Shown piece after piece: positions 1-5,752 of a DNA stretch of 6,983 nt (the stretch's first letter is position 1; every line of letters begins with the position of its first letter). The stretch comes from JAOUEE01 sp051011595 (GTDB lineage Bacteria > Actinomycetota > Acidimicrobiia > Acidimicrobiales > SHLQ01), in the NCBI GenBank assembly GCA_051011595.1, contig JBPCTQ010000252.1, forward strand, positions 1 through 6,983. The letters run 5' to 3'. The translations under genes and the position numbers were made by a program. The notes beneath the pieces were generated by a model, which was not told the DNA's origin, did not search any database, and worked only from the letters and a program-made list of their open reading frames with translations.

Positions 1-831
1 CGAGAGAGCATCGGGCACACCGTCGGGTTCGAGCTCTTCGATCGTTACGACGTGCAGGACCTGGCCCGCAAGGCCGCTCAGCGGGCCATCACCAAACTGG
101 CGGCCCGTCCGGCCCCGAGTGGAGCGATGCCGGTGGTGGTCGGCCCCGGCGGGGGTGGGGTGTTGTTCCACGAGGCGTGTGGTCACGGCCTCGAGGCCGA
201 CCTGGTGGCCAAGTCGGCCTCGGTCTTCGCCGGTCGGGTCGGCGAACAGGTTGCTGCTCCCTCGGTCACACTCATCGACGACGGCACCATGGGCGGTGAG
301 TGGGGCTGCTACGCCATCGACGACGAGGGGCGGCCGGCCCAACGCAACGTGCTCATCGAGAACGGCGTGCTCACCGACTACATGTGGGACGGACTGCGGG
401 CACGCAAGGAAGGTCGCCCCAGTTCGGGCAACGGTCGCCGCCAGTCGTACCAACACCTTCCCATGGTGCGGATGACCAACACCTACATTGCCAACGGCGA
501 CGACGATCCGGCCGACATCATCGCCGGCACCAGCAACGGCGTGTACGTGGCGCAGCTCGGGGGCGGGCAGGTCAACACCGCCACCGGAGACTTCGTGTTC
601 GGTATGACCGAGGCCTACCTGATCGAAGACGGCCAGATCACCGATCCGCTGCGCGAGGGCAACCTCATCGGCAATGGACCCGAGGTGCTCACCCGCATCG
701 ATGCGCTGGGAAATGACTTCGCCATGGGTTCGCCGGGCACGTGCGGCAAGGACGGTCAGGGGGTGCCCGTGGGCGACGGCACTCCCACCCTGCGGGTGAC
801 CCAGCTCACCATCGGTGGCACCGCGGCCTGA
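1..831 (+). CDS. tldD: TldD metallopeptidase subunit, C-terminal part (5' truncated by window edge)
   Basis: The frame is open from base 1 and ends at TGA 829-831, giving 276 visible residues. E. coli TldD is about 480 residues, so roughly 200 N-terminal residues lie outside the window. The GTG at 52 is internal, because codons 1-17 before it (beginning RESIGHTVGFELFDRYD) already read as TldD. The zinc-site motif HEACGH (an HExxxH) is at visible residues 57-62 (bases 169-186). The C-terminal SPGTCGKDGQ segment carries Cys248 (bases 742-744), matching the cysteine ligand known in TldD, so the metal site looks intact. TldD pairs with TldE to form a cytoplasmic protease that degrades unfolded peptides; known roles include microcin B17 leader removal and CcdA turnover. 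Its stop overlaps the start of the next gene by one base, and two TldE-like genes follow, so it is the likely catalytic partner of one or both. No RiPP precursor is visible nearby. Confidence 0.96.
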   Translation, partial: RESIGHTVGFELFDRYDVQDLARKAAQRAITKLAARPAPSGAMPVVVGPGGGGVLFHEACGHGLEADLVAKSASVFAGRVGEQVAAPSVTLIDDGTMGGEWGCYAIDDEGRPAQRNVLIENGVLTDYMWDGLRARKEGRPSSGNGRRQSYQHLPMVRMTNTYIANGDDDPADIIAGTSNGVYVAQLGGGQVNTATGDFVFGMTEAYLIEDGQITDPLREGNLIGNGPEVLTRIDALGNDFAMGSPGTCGKDGQGVPVGDGTPTLRVTQLTIGGTAA

Positions 832-2174
832 TGAGCGACGAACTTCTCGACATCGCGGCCAAGGTGGTGGCCGACGTCAGGGGCGACGAGCAGATCGAGG
901 TGGCGATCGTTCGAGATCGCGACACCGAGGTGCGCGCCTACGACGGCGCCGTCGAGTCGCTGTCGTCGGCCCAGTCACAGGGCATCGGTGTGCGGGTCAT
1001 CAGCGATCACCGACAGGGTTTCGCCTACGCCGGAAGCCTCGACGCCGACGTGGTGGCCGAGACGCTGGCCGAGGCCCGGAACAACGTGGCCTTCGGCACC
1101 GTCGACGAGGCGCTGGGCCTGGCCCGCCCCGATGGGGTGGCACCGGCCGAACTGGATCTGTACGACGCCGAGGTGGAAACGGTGGCACCGGACCGCAAGG
1201 TCGATCTCGCCATCGAACTGGAGGCCGCGGTCCGCGGCGCCGATCCTCGTATCAGCGGCATCGAATCGGCCGAGTACGTCGACAGTGTGTCCGAGTCGGC
1301 GGTGGTCACCTCCACCGGTGTGTCGGCCACCAGCCGGGAGACCAGCTGTTATCTGGCGGCCTACGCCCTGGCCGAGGCCGACGGCGACACCCAGACCGGT
1401 TTCGGGTTCTCGGTGGGTCGCCACCCCGACGATCTCGACATCGCCCGAGCGGCCGGCGACGCCGCCGACCGGGCCACTCGGCTGTTGGGGGCGACCAAAC
1501 CCGAGTCCGAACGCATCACCGTGGTGCTCGACCCCTTCGTCACCGCCCAGTTCGTCGGCATCCTGGGATCGACCCTGTCCGGTGAGGCCGTCCTGAAGGG
1601 GCGGTCGTTGTTCGCCGAACGTCTGGGTGAGGCGGTGGCTGCGCCTTCCATCACGCTCGTCGACGATCCCACCAACGCTGCGGCCTTCACGGCCACCGAG
1701 TCCGATGGTGAAGGCTTGGCCACCCGGCGCAACGTGCTCGTCGATGGCGGCCGGCTCTCGATGTTCGTGCACAACAGCTACACCGGGCGACGCCTGGGCG
1801 CGGCCAGCACCGGCTCGGCGGTACGGAGCTACGCCACCACCCCCAGTGTGGGTTGTATGGCTCTGGCGTTGGCCCCTGGCACGCAGTCACAGGAAGACCT
1901 CATCGCCGACATCGACGACGGTGTGCTCATCCAGGGGGTCAGCGGGCTGCACAGTGGCGTGAACCCGGTCAGTGGGGACTTCTCCACTGGAGCCGAAGGA
2001 CTGCGCATCCGTGATGGCGCTCCGGCGGAGCCCTTGCGGGAGTTCACCATCGCTTCCACCATCCAGCGCATGCTGCACGACGTCATCGCCGTCGGCGACG
2101 ATCTGGAGTGGTTGCCCATGCCGGCGGCCGGCATCACCCTGGTGGTCGGTGATGTCACGATGAGTGGTTCGTGA
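831..2174 (+). CDS. pmbA: TldE/PmbA-family peptidase subunit, copy 1
   Basis: This 447-residue protein has the full usual length of TldE/PmbA. The ATG at 831 (MSDELLDIAAKVV) is chosen over an in-frame ATG at 741, because the latter would lie inside tldD and add 30 arginine-rich, non-homologous residues. The ATG overlaps the tldD stop as TGATG, and no strong Shine-Dalgarno precedes it, which suggests translational coupling. Family signatures are SQGIGVRV near residue 50, ESERITVVLDP in the middle, and SGLHSGVNPVSGDFS at residues 371-385. There is no HExxxH motif; the equivalent region reads VLDPFVTAQFVGILG. That is expected for TldE, which lacks the metal site and shapes the substrate channel in the TldD/TldE heterodimer. 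The gene directly downstream is a paralogue that matches along the whole length, at roughly half the positions by eye. The family call is firm. Whether this copy or the next is the main TldD partner cannot be told from sequence. Confidence 0.95.
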   Translation: MSDELLDIAAKVVADVRGDEQIEVAIVRDRDTEVRAYDGAVESLSSAQSQGIGVRVISDHRQGFAYAGSLDADVVAETLAEARNNVAFGTVDEALGLARPDGVAPAELDLYDAEVETVAPDRKVDLAIELEAAVRGADPRISGIESAEYVDSVSESAVVTSTGVSATSRETSCYLAAYALAEADGDTQTGFGFSVGRHPDDLDIARAAGDAADRATRLLGATKPESERITVVLDPFVTAQFVGILGSTLSGEAVLKGRSLFAERLGEAVAAPSITLVDDPTNAAAFTATESDGEGLATRRNVLVDGGRLSMFVHNSYTGRRLGAASTGSAVRSYATTPSVGCMALALAPGTQSQEDLIADIDDGVLIQGVSGLHSGVNPVSGDFSTGAEGLRIRDGAPAEPLREFTIASTIQRMLHDVIAVGDDLEWLPMPAAGITLVVGDVTMSGS

Positions 2175-3517
2175 ACAGCAACGAACTGCTGGACATCGCG
2201 GTTGCCGTAGCCGATCAGGCTGGATCGGGCGAGCAGGTCGAGGCCTTTGCGGCGGCTGCCGACCGCACCTCCATCAAGGCCTACCAGGGTGAGGTCGAGG
2301 CCTTCACCCAGGCGTCCACCTCCGGTATCGGTGTCCGGGTGATACGGGACGGACGTCAGGGGTTCGCCCACGCGGGGACGCTCGATCCCGACATCGTGGC
2401 CGACGTGGTCCGCGAAGCACGCGACAACCTCGGTTTCGCCCAGGTCGATCCGTGCGCCGGCCTGCCGGAGCCCGATGGTGTGGCGCCGCCCCCGCTCGAT
2501 CTGTGGAACCCCGCCCTGGCGTCGGTGGGCGTCGACACCAAGATCGAACTGGCCATCGACCTCGAAGCCCGGGTGCGGGCCGCCGACCGTCGCATCACCG
2601 GCGTGCGCACCGCCAGCTACAGCGACTCGGCCGGGCAGTTCGCCCTGGCCTCGAGCACCGGAATCCGAGCGGCCGATGAGGCCTCGTTCTGCTCGGTCGG
2701 TGTGCAGGCGCTGGCCGCCGACGGCGACGAGACCCAGACGGGATACGGCTTCGACGTGGCCCGCCACTTCGACGACCTCGACGTCGATGTCGCGGCCGCC
2801 GACGCAGTGGAACGGGCGGTTCGCATGCTCGGCGCCCGCCAGCCCCGATCCGAGCGAACCACCGTGGTGCTCGAACCCCGGATGGCTGCGTCACTGCTGG
2901 GCGTGGTGGGCGGCATGCTCACCGGAACCCGGGTCGCCAAGGGCCGTACACCCTTTGCCGATCGTCTCGGGGAACAGGTCGCCGCATCGGGGCTGACGCT
3001 GGTCGACGATCCCACCGACGAGCGGAGCTTCTCGGCCGACGCCTTCGATGGTGAGGGACTGGCCAGCCGACCGACCGCGCTGGTCGAATCCGGCGTGCTT
3101 CGCGGATTCGTGCACGACACCTGGAGTGCCCGACGGCTCGAAACCCGGTCGACGGCGTCTGCGGTACGCGGGACACGATCAACGCCGACGGCAGGGGTAC
3201 GAGCACTCGTCGTCGAACCGGGCGAGGGAACGCTCGACGAGCTCGTCGGTCAGGTCGAGCGCGGCATCCTCGTCCAGTCGATGTCGGGTCTCCACAGCGG
3301 GGTCAACCCGGTCAGTGGCGACTTCTCGGTCGGCATCGAGGGTGTGCAGATCGAAGGCGGCCAGCGGGGCGCCGCCGTTCGTGAGGCCACCATGGCCTCG
3401 ACGGTGCAACGGCTGCTCACCGAGATCGTGGCGGTCGGTGGCGAGCGGGAATGGCAGCCGAGCGGGACCGGGGCCTGCGCCCTGGTGATCGACGATGTGG
3501 CCATCAGCGGCACGTGA
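2171..3517 (+). CDS. pmbA: TldE/PmbA-family peptidase subunit, copy 2 (tandem paralogue)
   Basis: This 448-residue protein is collinear with the preceding gene from the N-terminus (NELLDIA versus DELLDIA) to the end (DVAISGT versus DVTMSGS). The start is GTG 2171. It overlaps the upstream stop by four bases (GTGA), and the frame is closed by a TGA at 2150-2152, so no earlier start exists. The most conserved stretch, SGLHSGVNPVSGDFS at residues 372-386, is identical to copy 1, and TSGIGVRV and TLVDDPT are also shared. It too lacks HExxxH; the aligned region reads VLEPRMAASLLGVVG, so it should be non-catalytic alone and depend on TldD. It is intact, with no frameshift, and has the same GC-rich codon use as its neighbours, which argues for a retained paralogue and not decay. 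It could give a second TldD-TldE pairing with different substrate selection, or take part in a three-subunit assembly; both are inference. Confidence 0.94.
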   Translation: MNSNELLDIAVAVADQAGSGEQVEAFAAAADRTSIKAYQGEVEAFTQASTSGIGVRVIRDGRQGFAHAGTLDPDIVADVVREARDNLGFAQVDPCAGLPEPDGVAPPPLDLWNPALASVGVDTKIELAIDLEARVRAADRRITGVRTASYSDSAGQFALASSTGIRAADEASFCSVGVQALAADGDETQTGYGFDVARHFDDLDVDVAAADAVERAVRMLGARQPRSERTTVVLEPRMAASLLGVVGGMLTGTRVAKGRTPFADRLGEQVAASGLTLVDDPTDERSFSADAFDGEGLASRPTALVESGVLRGFVHDTWSARRLETRSTASAVRGTRSTPTAGVRALVVEPGEGTLDELVGQVERGILVQSMSGLHSGVNPVSGDFSVGIEGVQIEGGQRGAAVREATMASTVQRLLTEIVAVGGEREWQPSGTGACALVIDDVAISGT

Positions 3518-3537
3518 GAGCCGGGCCGGACCGGCTC
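3518..3537 (+). terminator. GC hairpin directly after the tldD-pmbA-pmbA stop
   Basis: GAGCCGG (3518-3524) and CCGGCTC (3531-3537) form a perfect 7-bp inverted repeat with a 6-base loop, starting on the base after the stop codon. No U-tract follows (the next bases are CAATCCGC), so it is not a classical intrinsic terminator. It could be a weak terminator, an mRNA 3'-end stabiliser or an attenuating element before uppP. High GC makes chance hairpins common here. Confidence 0.35.
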
Positions 3538-3574
3538 CAATCCGCATCACCCGGGCCGATGGGTGGGCCATGTG

Positions 3575-3589
3575 TAGGTTCGGTCGGGG
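3575..3589 (+). promoter_or_regulatory. Possible -10 element and weak ribosome binding site for uppP
   Basis: In the 78-base gap before uppP, TAGGTT at 3575-3580 resembles a TANNNT -10 box, but no recognisable -35 lies 16-18 bases upstream. GGGG at 3586-3589 ends six bases before the ATG at 3596 and could act as a weak Shine-Dalgarno. The uppP gene may have its own promoter or be read through from the tld genes; the sequence does not settle this. Confidence 0.2.
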
Positions 3590-3595
3590 CTGCTG

Positions 3596-4408
3596 ATGTC
3601 GACCCTCGAAGCCATCGTGCTCGGCATCGTCCAGGGATTGGGAGAATTCCTCCCCATCTCCAGTAGTGGTCACCTCGAGCTGGCCCGCTGGTTGTTCGGG
3701 TGGGACGGTCTCAGCGACGACCTCGAGCAGTCGTTCGACGTGGCCGTGCACATCGGCACCCTGGGTGCGGTACTCATCTACTTCCGCACCGACCTCTGGG
3801 CCTACGCCAAGGCCGGTTTGCGGTCGCTGACTCCGGCCGGGCGACCCTTGACCACCGATGCCCGCATCGCCTGGCTGCTGGTGGTGTCGATGATCCCTGC
3901 GGCGATCACCGGCGTGGTGTTCGAATCGGTGCTGGCCACCGACCGCATCTGGCTGATTGCCGTGGCCCTGATCGTGGGGGGTCTGGTGCTGTACTGGGCC
4001 GACCGTCTCCCAGGTACGAGGTCGATCGAGGACTTCACGCTCCGAGATGCCCTGCTCATCGGCGGCGGGCAGGCGCTGGCCCTACAGCCCGGGGTGTCGC
4101 GTTCGGGGGCCACCATCACCGTGGGGCGCATGTTGCGGTTCGATCGGGCCGCCGCCGCCCGGATCGCCTTCTTGATGAGTGTGCCCGTGATCGCCGGTGC
4201 CGGTCTGTACAAGGGGCTCAGTGCGGAGATTCCATCGGACTTCGTCGCGCCGTTCCTGTGGGGAATGGCTGCGGCCGGCCTCACCGGGTATGCCGCCATC
4301 TGGGGCACGTTGTGGCTGGTGCAACGGTCGTCGTTCACACCGTTCGTGATCTATCGAGTGGTGCTCGGATCGGTGGTGTTGGTGCTTCTGGCGACGGGCG
4401 TGCGCTGA
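3596..4408 (+). CDS. uppP: Undecaprenyl-diphosphate phosphatase (UppP/BacA family)
   Basis: This 270-residue integral membrane protein has the usual UppP length. It dephosphorylates undecaprenyl diphosphate to the monophosphate, recycling the lipid carrier for peptidoglycan and other envelope polymers; overexpression of the family gives bacitracin resistance. The N-terminal signature is Q13-G-L-G-E17 followed by FLPISSSGH, with His26. This is the (E/Q)xxxE active-site motif, with Gln at the first position as in many family members. The second signature, PGVSRSGAT, is at residues 165-173, with Arg169 as the phosphate-binding arginine. Hydrophobic segments lie near residues 7-22, 49-63, 91-109 and 118-135, with several more towards the C-terminus. 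MSTLEAIVLGIVQG is a normal family start, supporting ATG 3596. The gene is 78 bases behind the second pmbA on the same strand and converges with the SAF-domain gene 15 bases beyond its stop. No resistance-type neighbours are seen, so a housekeeping role is likely. Confidence 0.96.
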   Translation: MSTLEAIVLGIVQGLGEFLPISSSGHLELARWLFGWDGLSDDLEQSFDVAVHIGTLGAVLIYFRTDLWAYAKAGLRSLTPAGRPLTTDARIAWLLVVSMIPAAITGVVFESVLATDRIWLIAVALIVGGLVLYWADRLPGTRSIEDFTLRDALLIGGGQALALQPGVSRSGATITVGRMLRFDRAAAARIAFLMSVPVIAGAGLYKGLSAEIPSDFVAPFLWGMAAAGLTGYAAIWGTLWLVQRSSFTPFVIYRVVLGSVVLVLLATGVR

Positions 4409-4423
4409 GCGTCTTGGCCGTGG

Positions 4424-5023
4424 TCAGCTCAACACCACGGTGACGTCGTCGACCCGGGCAGCCGCGGTGACGCGGGCCACCTCGTCGACCGGGACCGCCA
4501 CCACCACCTGAGTGTCGTCGACCGACAAGACCACCGAACCTGCCGACAGCACTGTTCCCGTGGTGATGAGGTCGACCGACCGGCCGGGGTGCAGTGGGGG
4601 AGTGGTGGCCACGATGGGAAGGGCAACGCCCCGGTGGCGTCCATCGAGGCCGCCACCCGGTTCGATGACCATCTCGGCGACCACGATCGAACCACGGGCC
4701 AGGTCGGACCGGGCAATGGCATCGGGCGGCAGCTCGCCCATGCGGCTGGGAGGGGCCAGCGCGATCGGGGCCAGAACCGAGGTGACGTCATCGGCTCGCA
4801 GGTCGTGACCGATGGCCACCGAGCGGCTCAACACGAGGACCGGTGTGCGCTCCCCCCATGCGTGGGCGGCGCGTTCGGCTCGAACCTGGTGCTGATGAAC
4901 GGTGAAACCGGCCAGCAGGGCACAGGTGATCGCCACCGTCCAGTAGACCAACCGGTACCGGATGAGGAACAACCGGATGTGGGCCAGGAACAGGCGAGAC
5001 GTACGGGTGGGGCGGACGGGCAT
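4424..5023 (-). CDS. SAF-domain protein, CpaB/RcpC-like, single membrane segment
   Basis: This 199-residue protein starts at ATG 5023, preceded by a good Shine-Dalgarno (GGAG, six-base spacer). It has a basic N-terminus (residues 1-24), one hydrophobic segment at about 25-42, then an extracytoplasmic region. Residues about 60-120 (TPVLVLSRSVAIGHDLRADD, later DLARGSIVVAEMV) match the SAF domain as found in Flp pilus assembly protein CpaB/RcpC and in sialic-acid-synthase antifreeze-like modules. VALPIVATTPPLHPGRSVDL at about 133-152 resembles the CpaB segment after SAF. Real CpaB proteins sit in tad/flp pilus clusters and are often longer; there are no pilus genes here, so a pilus role is not supported. 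It lies 57 bases behind fmdB on the same strand. I recall an FmdB/SAF pairing from other actinobacteria, often near mscL, which suggests a conserved two-gene unit of unknown function. It converges with uppP without an obvious terminator between them. Confidence 0.85.
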   Translation of the reverse strand: MPVRPTRTSRLFLAHIRLFLIRYRLVYWTVAITCALLAGFTVHQHQVRAERAAHAWGERTPVLVLSRSVAIGHDLRADDVTSVLAPIALAPPSRMGELPPDAIARSDLARGSIVVAEMVIEPGGGLDGRHRGVALPIVATTPPLHPGRSVDLITTGTVLSAGSVVLSVDDTQVVVAVPVDEVARVTAAARVDDVTVVLS

Positions 5024-5029
5024 GACGAT

Positions 5030-5033
5030 CTCC
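5030..5033 (-). promoter_or_regulatory. Ribosome binding site of the SAF-domain gene
   Basis: Read on the minus strand, GGAG followed by ATCGTC precedes the ATG at 5023, a six-base spacer. This supports the chosen start over an out-of-frame ATG at 5058. Confidence 0.6.
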
Positions 5034-5080
5034 GAGGGGTGACGGAGGGGGAAGTCATGGTGCGCTTCCGACGGCGCCGA

Positions 5081-5473
5081 TCAGTCCTTGCTGGGCGAAG
5101 CCTTGGTGTCGGCCTTCTTCTTGGTGTCGCTCTTGGTCGTGGAGCTGGTGTCGGATTTGGAATCGGACTTGGTGTCGGACTTGGTGGTCGAGGAGTCCGA
5201 TGATGAATCCGAGTCGGTGCTCGACGGCGACGATTCGGGTTTCGCCGAGGCCATCGAACCATGGTCGTTCTTGTAGAAACCGTCACCTTTGAAGGCGATG
5301 CCGACCTTCGAGAAGACCTTCAACACCTTGCCCTTACCCGGGGCGGTGCACTGCTCGGTGACCGGCCCTCCCTTGCGTTTGCCGGGACACTTCTTCAGCG
5401 CGTCCTCGGAGAACGACTGCACGAATTCGAACTCGCCGCCGCAGGTCTCGCAGCGATAGTCATAGGTGGGCAT
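5081..5473 (-). CDS. FmdB-family zinc-ribbon protein with long Ser/Asp/Lys/Thr tail
   Basis: This 130-residue protein begins MPTYDYRCETCGGEFEFVQS, the textbook start of the FmdB/CxxC_CxxC_SSSS putative regulatory family. The first zinc knuckle is Cys8-x2-Cys11. The second is Cys29 and Cys42, separated by 12 residues (PGKRKGGPVTEQ) instead of the usual two, an insertion of about ten residues. VLKVFSKVGIAFKGDGFYKND at 50-70 is the normal end of the conserved domain. Residues 74-130 are a low-complexity, highly charged tail with a perfect internal repeat, SSTTKSDTK, at 94-102 and 110-118; it is probably disordered. No member of the family has a firmly established molecular function; zinc binding is expected. 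The bases before the ATG (CCCTCATCTCCC) contain no Shine-Dalgarno, so initiation may be leaderless or poorly primed. It is first in a likely two-gene unit with the SAF-domain gene. Confidence 0.92.
   Translation of the reverse strand: MPTYDYRCETCGGEFEFVQSFSEDALKKCPGKRKGGPVTEQCTAPGKGKVLKVFSKVGIAFKGDGFYKNDHGSMASAKPESSPSSTDSDSSSDSSTTKSDTKSDSKSDTSSTTKSDTKKKADTKASPSKD
5120..5194 (-). repeat. Imperfect coding repeats in the FmdB tail (KSDT-type units)
   Basis: Codons 94-118 of the FmdB gene contain two copies of SSTTKSDTK (94-102 and 110-118) around KSDSKSDT. At DNA level the plus strand shows recurring motifs such as GACTTGGTGTCG. Such short coding repeats can expand or contract by slippage or recombination, and the tail length probably varies between relatives. 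Confidence 0.7.
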
Positions 5474-5752
5474 GGGAGATGAGGGCCTGGTCGCGGGTCA
5501 GAACGAGGCGCCAGCATATTGGTTTGCCGGCGGGAATCGGCAGGGAGGGGAATCGCCGATGGTGTCTTCATCGCCGGCCCACCCGAGTAGCCGTTGATCG
5601 GGTCGATGATCGGCTGGCCCGGGCCCCCGGGGCCTTTCCGGCCCCGGGCGGGGGCACCTATTTGGTTGTCAAGTAGCAGGTGCGGGTGGTTGGCAGTGCC
5701 CCGGTTGGGGTTGCGTGCGCCCGGCTTGTGTTGCCTTGGGGGGAAGTAGCGG
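5474..5752. other. Intergenic region between the HNH gene and fmdB
   Basis: These 279 bases contain no credible gene. They should hold the fmdB promoter (reading leftward) and the 3' end of the HNH transcript. The only -10-like hexamer I can point to for fmdB is TATGCT at 5518-5513 on the minus strand, without a matching -35. An 8-base direct repeat GGGAATCG occurs at 5532-5539 and 5548-5555. The AT-richest patch is 5656-5676, and a strong GC hairpin lies beside it. A 65-codon plus-strand frame at 5479-5676 has no family resemblance and an arginine-rich, shadow-like composition. Confidence 0.6.
5624..5651 (-). terminator. Strong GC-rich hairpin downstream of the HNH gene
   Basis: CCCGGGGCC (5626-5634) and GGCCCCGGG (5640-5648) form a perfect 9-bp stem with a 5-base TTTCC loop. 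Two more C-G pairs (5624-5625 with 5650-5651) are possible past a bulged C at 5649. It lies about 100 bases beyond the HNH stop and 150 bases before the fmdB start, a sensible place for a transcription stop. No U-tract follows in the minus direction, so it would be a non-canonical terminator of the GC-rich actinobacterial kind. Confidence 0.5.

Noticed and set aside
169..186. Cysteine inside the TldD zinc motif (HEACGH) as a possible unusual active site.
   Set aside because: The variable positions of HExxxH tolerate this, and as far as I recall HEACGH occurs in other Gram-positive TldD proteins. Both histidines, the glutamate and the C-terminal cysteine are present.
741..830. N-terminal extension of pmbA copy 1 to an in-frame ATG at 741.
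   Set aside because: The extra 30 residues overlap the conserved tldD C-terminus, are arginine-rich and are absent from the paralogue. ATG 831 gives the expected family N-terminus.
975..1772. Minus-strand open frame of 265 codons within pmbA copy 1.
   Set aside because: It is antisense to conserved TldE coding sequence, with a His/Gly/Arg-rich product and no family signature.
1829..2767. Long minus-strand open frame of 312 codons antisense to both pmbA genes.
   Set aside because: It is a shadow frame caused by high GC at third positions. It spans the junction of two well supported genes, has no recognisable domain and a biased Gly/Arg/Val composition.
1..3517. Possibility that the tld genes belong to a RiPP (modified peptide) cluster.
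   Set aside because: No precursor-like small gene, cyclodehydratase, radical SAM enzyme or transporter is seen in the window, and the upstream side is cut off.
4409..4423. A shared bidirectional terminator between uppP and the SAF-domain gene.
   Set aside because: Only 15 bases separate the convergent stops and no inverted repeat is visible there. Any terminator would have to lie inside the coding ends.
4589..5203. Plus-strand open frame of 204 codons covering parts of the SAF and fmdB genes.
   Set aside because: Its Gly-rich C-terminal half is the reverse reading of the FmdB repeat tail. The minus-strand genes have clear family signatures and this frame has none.
5667..5672. TTGACA on the minus strand as the -35 box of a promoter.
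   Set aside because: At a 17-base spacing the -10 position falls in the GC stem (GCCCGG), and the nearest gene start is nearly 200 bases further on. A functional promoter is not supported.
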